Source: Mastigamoeba balamuthi
Taxonomy: Eukaryota; Evosea; Mastigamoebida; Mastigamoebidae
DNA: 29,029 nt
Reading direction: 5' to 3'
Assembly: GCA_902651635.1 (NCBI GenBank)
Contig: CACRSC010000071.1
Coordinates: forward strand, 133,842 to 162,870
Position 1 is the first letter of the stretch; every line of letters starts with the position of its first letter. The position numbers were made by a program, and so were the translations under genes. Positions 1 to 7,890 of this stretch are shown piece by piece. The notes under the pieces are model-generated. The model had not been told where the DNA came from. It ran no database searches and worked only from the letters and a program-made list of their open reading frames with translations.

Positions 1-1
1 T

Positions 2-916
2 GACCCAGAGGCTGAGGCCGGGCAGGGCAGCGCTGGGGACAGGCCTGCCCCTGCCCCTGCCCCTGCGACTGCGACTGCGGCTGCAGCGGAGGCGGCGGCG
101 GAGGCCAGGAGGAGGGCCGTGGCGGTGGAGGGCTGGGTGCCCAGCGAGGACGGCACGCTGCTCATCGGCCGCGACCTCCTCGCTGGCTGCGACCTCGACG
201 ACTCCTCCAGCGACGCAGACGACGACGACGACGGCACGGCGCCCTCCTCCCGCGCCACCACGTCGGACGAGAGCGGCAGCGACAGCGACGCAGAGGCCAA
301 GACGGCCGCCAGGCAGCAGCGGCAGCAGCAGCGGCGTCGTCGCCCCGCCCGCGAGGAGGGGGCGCTGCCCGAGTTCGCGGTGATGTGCATGTGGCTGTCG
401 CGCTGGCAGTCGCCCACGACGCGGATGGCGCTGGCCGAGGGCCGCGGGGGCGTCGCAGAGCCCGTGCGCCCCGAGGTGGCCGCGGGCGTCGGGGACCCCG
501 AGGAGGGCGTGCACGACCAGCGGCTGGCGGCGCTGCGCGAGCGCGTGCTGGCCGCGCTCAGCGAGCTCGAGGCGCGGCACGGCATCGACGCCACGACGCT
601 GGCCGCCGACGTGGCGAGGCTCGTGCACACGTTCTGGGTGCACCACGCGGTGCCCACGCTCGAGCCCCGCCAGTGGCGCACTGTGGCCCTCGTGCTCGCA
701 GAGGCGTGCGCTCTCAATTGACTCGATCGCTGCTCCCCCTGTGGGCGGCCGTTCCAGCGCTCAACGTGCCCCCCGCCGCCGCGCAGCGTGAGGAAGAAGA
801 GGGAGGACGAGGGCGAGAGGCAGCGGCTCGCGGAGCAGATACGCAGCGCGCTGCAGCGGGACGGGGTGGCCCTCGTGGACTTCGAGGCCTACTGCTACGC
901 GATCGAGGGCCAGTGA
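2..916 (+). CDS. Possible RPAP2/Rtr1-like protein, C-terminal part (5' end outside window)
   Basis: The frame is open from the left edge. Exons are 2-705 and 787-916, and the 81-bp intron (GTGCGC...CGCAG) joins in phase. The visible part starts with a low-complexity Ala/Pro stretch, then an acidic Asp/Ser-rich stretch and a Gln/Arg-rich run. A helical C-terminus follows, with the segment TFWVHHAVPTLEPRQWRTVA and the end DFEAYCYAIEGQ. The pattern of a helix, a PxLxxxQW segment and a terminal helical bundle recalls the C-terminus of RPAP2/Rtr1, the phosphatase family that acts on the RNA polymerase II C-terminal domain. The zinc-binding N-terminal domain that would prove this lies outside the window, so the name is tentative. 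That these exons belong to a real gene is well supported by the splice join and the terminal stop. Confidence 0.5.
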
Positions 917-1070
917 GACAGCGATCGTCTCCTCCAAGCGCGAGAGCAGCGAACGACAGAGAGCTCTGGCGCACAAGCCCTGGCAATGCAGCAGCAGACA
1001 GCAGTCCGATTGATTGCTGGTTGGGGCGCAGAGGGCAGAGTGTTACAAGCCATCCGAGGACAGTCCCGAG

Positions 1071-2380
1071 CTACTTGTCAGAGGCTGGCGCTGAGTCCAC
1101 TGCACCCACTGCGCCCGTCGCGCCAGCCGAGTCCTTGGTGCCCGCGCAGGCCCCTTCTTGCGCCGCAGCCTTTGGGCAGGCGCCGGTCGCCACGGCTCCC
1201 GCACAGGCTTCCTGCTGCTCCGAGCGGGGAGGCGCAGCAACGGGGTGCTCCTGGGGCACCGCAGCGCTGCAGGGCTCTCGCGGGTCTGCCCGCTGCTCTG
1301 CCTGCGCTGGCCCGCCTGCGTCGCACGGGTGGGCCGCAGAGCCCGCCGAGTCTGCACTGCCCGCGCTGTTGGGCTCCTCCGCTGCGCCTGTGCTGGGCGA
1401 GGAGTGCCCGGGGGCCGCAGGGCGCTGGGCCGAGAGGTCCTTGGCACAGGTCTCCTTCTTGCCGCTGGGCTCCTCCATCGAGGCAGTGGAGAGGTCCTTG
1501 GCACAGGCCATCTCGCTCTTGCTGCTGTGCTCCTCCACTGAGCCTGCGGAGGGCGAGGAGTGCCCGGGGGCCGCGGCAGAGGCCCTCTCGCTGGTGGTGG
1601 CGGGCAGCTGCAGCGAGGGGGCGGAGAGGAGCTTGACAAAGGCCATCTCCCTCTCGCCGCAGACGACAGCGTCCGCCACCTGCGCGAACCCCAGCGCCCG
1701 CAGCAGCCCCGCTGAGGCCTCGTTGCCCATCCGGGCCGTGGCCCACACCCGCACGGGCCTGCCCGGCCGCGCGACGCCCTCTGCGTAGCGCTGCAGGGCC
1801 TGGGCGACGGCCCACCGCGCGTGGCCCCGACGCTGCTGCCCGCGGGCCACGAAGAACCGCAGCTGCTGCCCCGCCATCGCCCGGTCCTTGCTCGGCCGCA
1901 GGCCCACGAAGCCCACCCACTCCCCCGCAGCCTCCAGCCCCCACGACCAGTACGACCGCCGCCAGGCCTCCCGCTCGCTGCTCAGGCACAGGGAAGATAT
2001 CCGCGGTATTCAGTCCTGATATGTTCTGGAACCTGGATTCTTCTGGATTCGAGCGCGATATGCTCTGGAATCTGGATTCTGGATTCTTCTGGATTCGCGC
2101 GGGGGTGGATATGGATATCTGTGGGGGGTACGCGCCTGTCGGAGCGGGACCAGTCCGCGAGCTCGCGGGCGCGCGCGGGCGGCCACGCGCGGCCGTCGGC
2201 GACCCAGCGCGACACGGCTGGGTCGTGCGTGATGCGGGCGATGGCCTCGAGGCCCGCGTCCGGCACCTCGTGCAGGGGGACCAGGCGCCTCTCGACCACG
2301 CTCTGCGTCTTGGAGCGCTTCTCCGACGGTTCCTCGGCCTCGGCGTCCTGCGCGCGCGGACGCTTATTGTCGTGCTGCAT
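1071..2380 (-). CDS. GNAT-family N-acetyltransferase (RimJ/RimL-like) with repetitive C-terminal tail
   Basis: Exons are 2136-2380 and 1071-1977, giving 383 aa. The fold begins with VERRLVPLHEV and ITHDPAVSRWVADG, the usual start of RimJ/RimL-type GNATs. It continues with GEWVGFVGLRPS, the acetyl-CoA loop QRRGHA (Q/R-x-x-G-x-A) and the final strand segment LLRALGFAQVAD. The family moves acetyl from acetyl-CoA to an amine, often a protein N-terminus; the substrate here is unknown. About 180 residues after the domain are Ala/Ser/Pro-rich with internal repeats. The join is uncertain. The best phase match uses a GC donor (AG|GCGCGT) with acceptor GAGCAG; a GT donor four bases on fits only an unusual acceptor. 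The start codon faces the next gene across a 92-bp divergent spacer. Confidence 0.75.
1396..1574 (-). repeat. Degenerate coding repeats in the GNAT tail
   Basis: Two sequence blocks occur twice. A 23-bp block with GCCCGGGGGCC at its core lies at 1396-1418 and 1552-1574. The 19-bp block GAGAGGTCCTTGGCACAGG lies at 1432-1450 and 1489-1507. In protein they give two copies of APGHSSPS and two of CAKDLS, so the tail has grown by local duplication. Confidence 0.8.
2018..2100. repeat. Tandem repeat filling the GNAT intron
   Basis: Two imperfect units of about 40 bp, 2018-2056 and 2057-2100, both begin GATATG and both contain CTGGATTCTTCTGGATTCG. Within each, the word CTGGATTC recurs. The repeat lies entirely inside the proposed intron 1978-2135. 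Confidence 0.8.
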
Positions 2381-2472
2381 TTGGCGCGAGATTTTGAAAA
2401 TGACCCGGTATCTGGTAGATTTACATGTATGTGAGATCTCGCAGATTCACAACACCAATTTCCCCGTCCCTG
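2381..2472. promoter_or_regulatory. Divergent promoter between the GNAT and TXNDC15-like genes
   Basis: Only 92 bp separate the two start codons. The spacer is more A/T-rich than its neighbours. It holds a 7-bp perfect inverted repeat, GCGAGAT (2386-2392) and ATCTCGC (2436-2442), the right arm of which overlaps the palindrome GAGATCTC. A shared bidirectional promoter is inferred from the layout. Confidence 0.5.
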
Positions 2473-3671
2473 ATGGGGGCTCTGGTCGGCAAGTTCGCGC
2501 TCGTGGCGCTCCTGGCGGCCGTCGAGACCGAGGACATGGCCATCCCGGCCTCCGCCCCGGCCAACTTCTCCGTCGGGCTCGCGCTGCCCCAGCTGGCGCT
2601 CGCGGAGCCCCCCTTCTTCGTGGGGTCCTGTCCGCTCCCATCCCCCCACAACGTCGCATCAACCGCAATTCCTGCCCCTCTGACGTGGCGCCGGCATTTC
2701 NGCAATTCCTGCCCTCTGACGTGGCGCCGGCATTTCCCGGAACGCCCGACGTGGCAGGCGGCGTGCAGCCCATGGACCGCGCGCAGCTCGAGGGCCTCCT
2801 GGCGTCGCTGCCGCCCGGCGAGCACGTGCTGGTGGCGTTTGTCTCGGCGCGCTCGGCGCAGTCGCGCGCGATGGCGGCGGTGCTGCCGCAGGTCGCCTAC
2901 CTGTTCCCCGACCTCCAGGTCGTCTCGTACGACGTCTCGGGCCTCTTCGCCACCTTCCAGCTCCCGCTCTTCGCCCCGCGGATACTCGGCCTGCCCACTC
3001 TGGTCCTCCTGCGCACTCCGGGCCCCACAGGCGCGACCCCCCGTCTCCCCCAGGCCCGCATTTCCAGGAAATGCCTGCGTTGAGTCATCGGCGGACCCGA
3101 AAATCCAGGAAATTCCTGCGCTGAGTCATCGGTGAGCCAAGGCTGACGCGACACCACCCCACTGGCAGTGCGGTGGGTGTACCACGGAGGCCCGAGGATT
3201 GTGCCGCTCCGCATACTGCTCTCGCGGTTCATGGGCGTCGGGGCGCCCTTCTGGGACGGCATGCCGCCGCCCTCGCCGCTGGGCGACGCAGCGGTGCCGT
3301 GGGACGCGCTGGCCGGCGCCCTCTTCCTACTCGCGGTCCTGCGGTTCGGCTGGCTCTCGCGCACCTCCCTCCTCGCAGCCCTCGACACGCCTGCCGAGGC
3401 GGACCCGCCTGGGCCGCAGGACGGCGACGCCCCGCCGCTGCAGCCCGTCGCGATGCAGCCGCAGGCGCCCCCGGGCCAGGGCCTCTTTGCCCAGATGGCC
3501 CAGATGGAGGAGATGCTCGGGGACGTCGCCTTCGACGCTGGCGACGACGACGACGACAGCGACGACAGCTACGGGGACGACGACGACGACATGGTCGTGC
3601 TCGACAACTACGCGGGCGACGTCCCTGGCGACGACGCGCGTGGCCCTGCGGTCGGAGCCCCTCTGGACTAG
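2473..3671 (+). CDS. TXNDC15-like membrane protein with a thioredoxin fold lacking CxxC
   Basis: Exons 2473-2619, 2769-3042 and 3169-3671 give 307 aa. A hydrophobic signal sequence (about residues 1-16) leads into a thioredoxin-like domain. The usual CxxC site is replaced: after HVLVAFV comes SARSAQS, with no cysteine. The cis-proline strand is present in GLPTLVLL. A membrane segment, ALAGALFLLAVLRFGWL, follows, then a cytosolic tail with runs of Asp. The order signal, redox-dead or redox-altered thioredoxin fold, short linker, one membrane span and acidic tail matches TXNDC15, a ciliary transition-zone/ER protein in animals. Other type I thioredoxin-related membrane proteins remain possible. 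The donor of intron 2 is chosen by phase (GTCTCC at 3043); a GC donor at 3022 also fits. Confidence 0.65.
2665..2736. repeat. Tandem repeat in intron 1 of the TXNDC15-like gene, with an undetermined base
   Basis: Two nearly identical 35-36 bp units lie at 2665-2700 and 2702-2736 (starting GCAATTCCTGCCC, ending CCGGCATTTC). The only N in the window, at 2701, sits exactly between them. The copy number may therefore be mis-assembled. Confidence 0.85.
3058..3132. repeat. Tandem repeat in intron 2 of the TXNDC15-like gene
   Basis: Two units at about 3058-3093 and 3099-3132 share TCCAGGAAAT and TGAGTCATCGG. They also share the word ATTCCTGC with the repeat in intron 1. Confidence 0.8.
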
Positions 3672-3865
3672 ATAGATTTCCCTTCGTCTAAGGCGTTTAA
3701 CAGAGAGCTTTCGGGGAGGCCGCATGCGACGCGTTGTCGTGAACGTCCTCGCCCTTCGGTATGTGCAGACGCCATGATGGTGCTCAGAGCGGAGAGTGAG
3801 ACCGTTGTTGACGACTGGCTGGGCCAACGGCAACGATGCCAGGGCACTGCCGCACGTCTCAGGGG

Positions 3866-5706
3866 TCAGAGGGTGCCCATCCTGGCGGTGACGTCCTCGA
3901 CCTCGTTCGACTCGTCCGCCTTGTAGAACTCGTGCAGGATCCTCGAGGCCCTCTCTGCTATCCTCCTGTCGTCGGCACGCCGCGCGACCCTCCGGAGCGT
4001 GTGTGCGGCCTTCCAGTGGTCGAGCAGCGGCCTCGCGGTGCCCTTGCTGTCGGCCCTGTACACGGCGTGCAGCGCAGGCACGACGCTCGAGAGGACCTCG
4101 GGGCTCGGGGGGCTCTCGCACGCCGCCACAAGCGCCGGGAGGACCAGCTGGGCCAGGTCGGGCGGCAGCGCGGGGCTGCTCAGCGCCGCGTTGCTCAGCG
4201 CGCGCACGCAGCAGACGCGGACCGAGCGGCACTCGTCGGGGTTGAACGCCATCTCCGTGAGCTGCGTGAAGGCCCTGGTGCGCGCCACCGCGTTGACGTT
4301 GTCCGCGGGCCCGCACAGCAGGTTCTCCAGGACCCACGCCGCGTGCTTGCGCACCCCTGCAGGCGCCGGCGACCCCGCGGTCAGGAGCAGCGCACAGTTG
4401 TCCGCGGCCGTCTCTCGGGGGGGTGGGCGCACACTCGCTGCGGCTGGTGAGCAGCTCGGCCAGGGCGGGCAGTATCTGCGCCTCCACGATGGCCGACACC
4501 TCCAGGGGGCTGCCCAGCGCCACGTTGCCGAGGATCAGCAGCACAGGCCTGCACACGATCTCGTCCCTGCGGTGCAGCATCAGTGGATGCCGAGACAAGA
4601 GGGGCTGGCGCGGAGGCTGCTCTGAGGCCACGGCACCTGAGGAGCAGGCTGAGCGCGCGCATGCAGTACGAGCGGACGACGGCGGCGATGCGGGCGTCCT
4701 TGCCGCTCTCTGCCGAGACGAACTCGGCCATGCCCCACGCGGCCTGCAGCGCCACGTCGCGGTCGGGCACGCTCAGCATGTACGCCAGGGCGCCGACTGC
4801 CGGCACCACAGACGCCACGGCCACCTCGGCGCCCCCGCTCCTGTCAAGCGCAGCGCGGCGCAGAGGGCAGGGCACGCGGCGTCAGCAGGCAGAGGGAGCG
4901 GGCAGGAAGCGGCGCACGCGGGGGAGCGGCCGACGAGGTTGGCGAGGGCCCAGGCGGAGCTGAAGAGGGTGGCCTTGCACTTGGACCAGCCGACGCGGGC
5001 GACCACCGCCTCGAGGGCACCGCTCGCCAGCGTCTCCTGCTGGAACTCGGCAGCCACGTTGCCGATGCCCCAGATGCCCTGCGCGCGCCGGTGGTGGGCG
5101 GGCGCACAACGCAGGCTGAAGAGAGAAGAGAGAGTGTGCGACGGACCGACTGCGCGAGCTGCTCGTCGCTCGACGAGGCGGCAGAGACGAAGGCCGTGAG
5201 GCCGCCCGACTCGACGACCGCGCGGGCGTGGGGCCTGTCGCCCCCGGCGACGTTGGCGAGGGCCCAGCAGCACACCCAGCGCGAGGTCAGCTCGACCGCG
5301 GCGTCGCTCACGACGGCCACCGCAGCCTCCACGAGCCCCCTCCTGCTGCACAGCGCCGTCCGCTCTGCCCCCCCAGCCAGCAGGCGCGCCGACACGTCAT
5401 CGGGGAGAGAGGGTCGAGGGCCTGGGGGGAGAAGGCAGGCGGACCGTGGGAGAGGGACTGGAGGGTCTGGGCGGCCTTGATGCGCTCGCCGGGCGACGAG
5501 GTGGTGAGCCCCCAGATCAACTGATTGCGGAGGGTGAGCGCGGGGTGAGACCCGGATGGCACGCGGGGCGAGGGCGGGCGCAGCACATCCTCGGCCGTGG
5601 CGGGCGAGGTGAGGGTGCGGCCGGGCGCCACGTCGACGACGCGCTTGGGCATCAGGGCCTCGAAGCGCTTCCTGTCGTCCTCGAGCGTGCCGCGCGAGTC
5701 TGCCAT
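3866..5706 (-). CDS. Importin subunit alpha (karyopherin alpha), armadillo repeats
   Basis: Six exons (5445-5706, 5147-5364, 4918-5078, 4637-4840, 4433-4566, 3866-4356) give 489 aa, and all phases agree. The protein binds nuclear localisation signals and carries cargo through nuclear pores with importin beta. Armadillo repeats show the Trp/Asn ladder that grips the signal: CCWALANVAGG, GIWGIGNVAAE, SAWALANLVG and, near the end, AAWVLENLLCG. Repeats in the middle are less canonical (AAWGMAEFVS, LILGNVALG), as is usual in this family. The N-terminus is odd: only about 40 residues precede the first repeat-like helix, and DDRKRFEALMPKR is the sole basic stretch. The clustered Lys/Arg of a normal importin-beta-binding domain are missing. 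Confidence 0.9.
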
Positions 5707-5866
5707 CGTTCTTTGTTGCGCTTCTACTGCGGTTTGTCACGCAGAGAGAATCTCGCGGAGAACGAGAATCCAACAGAGGGCCGCAGCGCAAGGAGGGGCC
5801 AGATGGGCATAACAAGGTGCTTCGTAGGTTGCTGGAGAGGGGGAGGGAAGGAAGGGCCAAGAGACC

Positions 5867-7742
5867 TCAGTCGGACTTCTTCTGCGGGGGCACAGTGAGG
5901 AGCGGCTGGCCCGTGGCGGCACGCATCTCCAGGGCGACGCTGACGAGGAAGTGCAGGAGCGAGCCCGAGAGGAACACGAAGTAGGCGACCAGGAAGTACA
6001 GGTCTGGCACAAACTTGAAGCTGCGAGACCGCGCACACACACCAAGGTGAGCGCAGCTCAGAGTCGGCGGGCGTATGTGTGTGAGTGCGGGGCGCACTAG
6101 GCGTTGGCGATGGCAAACGGCAGGGGGATCAGCGAGGACGACGCCGCCGGCCTGAACCTCGTCGCCGTGATGTAGCACAGCAGCACGCGCCACTGTGCAC
6201 GCGCAGCGGGGGTAAGAGTCAATTGAAACGGCAGCGAGGACACAAGGGACACGAGGAACGCACGACGATGCGGGCGTTGGCGAAACCAAAGGTCCAGATG
6301 AAGAGCCTGTGGTGCGAGGCGAAGAGCTCCGGGGCCAGGAAGGCGTAGAGCGTGAAGCCGCCGACGAGGAGGGCGGCGGGCACGAGGTCCAGGGCGGCCG
6401 TGCGGCCCGTGCGGCCCAGGAGGTCCCTCTTCTCGGCCAGGACGGCGCGGACCTCGGCGACGGCGCCGAGGCACGAGAACAGCGCGCCCGGGAAGACGAC
6501 GGCGACGACGCTCCACCAGCCGACGCTCTGGCCGTAGAAGCGGGCGGCCCAGAAGCCCGGGAAGGCTGCGGGGACGAGGCAGAAGGCGCAGCCCAGGACG
6601 ATGCCGTCGACGGGGCCGTTGATGAGGCCGAGCTTGAGCGTGTAGGTGTAGGTCTCGGCCCAGCTGGTGAAGTAGAACACGAGGCAGGCGCCCACGACGG
6701 CCAGGTACGAGCCCCAGCCCAGCCCCGTGTGGATCGACGCCGCCAGCGTCAGGTTGATGGCCACGTTGACCACCGCGTCCACCTGCGCCCGCCCTGCCTG
6801 CTGAGCCTCCCGCTCCCGCTCCCCCTCCCGCGCGGAGAGGAGCGCACCGCGTGGTCGTAGAGCTCGCCAAAGGTGGAGCCAGAGCGCGTCTGGCGCGCCT
6901 GCTTGCCGTCGAGAGCGTCTGCGCGAGGGAGCGCTGGCTGTCAGCAGAGGGCCGTGCGCTCCCTGGCGCCGGAGACACCGCAGCAACCAAAGGACCCCAG
7001 AAGCACAGAGGCCTGTCCGAGACCCCAGAGAGGGCTCACTGACGGGGCCAGCGAGGCCAGTGGATCCAGAAACACCGAGACCTTCTGTGCCTGTGTGCCT
7101 GTGTGCCCTGGCGGCCCACGGCAGAGGCAAGGAGACGCTGCTCGCGACGAGCGAGCCGCAAGGAAGCCAGAGGCCCGCGGCACAGCATGCAGGGTCTGCA
7201 GCAGCGGCGCAGGCGAGTGGGGAGAGGAGGAGGAGAGGGGGAGAGGGGCGCACCCATGGTCTGGTACATGAAGATGCCAAAGGCCATGGCGGCAAAGACC
7301 CACCCCGGCGTGTTGGCCCCGTACCCTGCGTGGGCTGAGTCAGCAGGGGGGGGGAGTTGGGGGATGCGGTGGGAAGGGAGCCGGCAGACGGAAGAAGGGC
7401 ATGTGGACGACGCTGAGGTGGTAGGACCAGAGCGCAAAGGCAAAGCCGATGCTGGTGATCACGTTGGGGGCCAGCCACCGCGGCAGCAGCTTCGCCAGCG
7501 CCTCCCAGTAGTGCTGCATCACGTACTTGGACAGCAGCGAGTGGTCCTCTGGGGGGTGACACGCAGACACGCACAGTCAGCAGTGGAAACAACGCACAGG
7601 TCAACACAGCAAAGACAGCCCCCCTCCTGCAGACACAGGGGCAGGCAGGCCCTCACGCCGCCCCCGGGGGGCTGGGGGGCTTGCCTGCGTGGTACTTGTG
7701 CTCCACCGCGCCCTTGCGGGCCTCCTCGTCGAGGTACGGCAT
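5867..7742 (-). CDS. Ethanolamine/choline phosphotransferase (CDP-alcohol phosphatidyltransferase)
   Basis: Seven exons (7685-7742, 7548-7684 excluded as intron end, see joins: 7390-7548, 7254-7325, 6848-6918, 6264-6782, 6098-6192, 5867-6020, with 7549-7684 as intron 1) give 375 aa. The enzyme joins diacylglycerol to CDP-ethanolamine or CDP-choline, the last step of the Kennedy pathway, in the ER membrane. The signature DGx2ARx8Gx3Dx3D is complete at about residues 100-122 (DGKQARQTRSGSTFGELYDH then AVD), and the joins of introns 3 and 4 rebuild it. The N-terminal YHAEDHSLLSKYVMQHYW and WLAPNVITSIG segments are typical of the family. Several hydrophobic spans follow. Intron 1 uses a GC donor (CAG|GCAAGC). 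Intron 3 is the longest at 335 bp. No selenocysteine-type C-terminal extension is seen. Substrate preference cannot be read from the sequence. Confidence 0.93.
6919..7253 (-). other. Long intron 3 of the phosphotransferase gene
   Basis: This 335-bp intron (GTGCGC donor, GCGCAG acceptor) separates the membrane span FGIFMYQTM from the catalytic Asp/Gly. It is C/T-rich near the donor and contains a short CA repeat (CACACAGGCACACAGG on the minus strand). I see no second gene in it. Confidence 0.7.
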
Positions 7743-7890
7743 CCCAGAGGGGCACAACTAAAAAACAAACTCAACTGAGGGAAGAGCGGAAGAGCCGGAA
7801 ATATCTCACAGTGCAAAGGAGATACGCGTATCTCCCAACCGCTCGGACAATATCGCCCGATTCGCGGGCAATATTTGTGCGGATATCTTC
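7743..7890. promoter_or_regulatory. Divergent promoter between the phosphotransferase and EHD genes
   Basis: This 148-bp spacer is markedly A/T-rich for the region. It holds a perfect 18-bp palindrome at 7818-7835 (GGAGATACGCGTATCTCC) and a longer imperfect inverted repeat at 7848-7876 (arms CAATATCGCCCG and CGGGCAATATTT). Two dyads within 60 bp, close to the EHD start, suggest binding sites for dimeric factors. That role is inferred. Confidence 0.6.

Noticed and set aside
385-1788. Long plus-strand open frame (467 codons) antisense to the acetyltransferase
   Set aside because: Low-complexity Arg/Ala/Ser product with no fold; the minus strand has a clear GNAT domain and the open frame is a by-product of high GC.
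1078-2649. 523-codon minus-strand frame spanning the acetyltransferase and its neighbour
   Set aside because: It crosses the intron and the divergent promoter and is in the wrong frame for the GNAT motifs.
3327-4631. 434-codon minus-strand frame running past the importin stop into the TXNDC15-like gene
   Set aside because: Only 4,433-4,566 of it is a true importin exon; the rest is out of frame or antisense.
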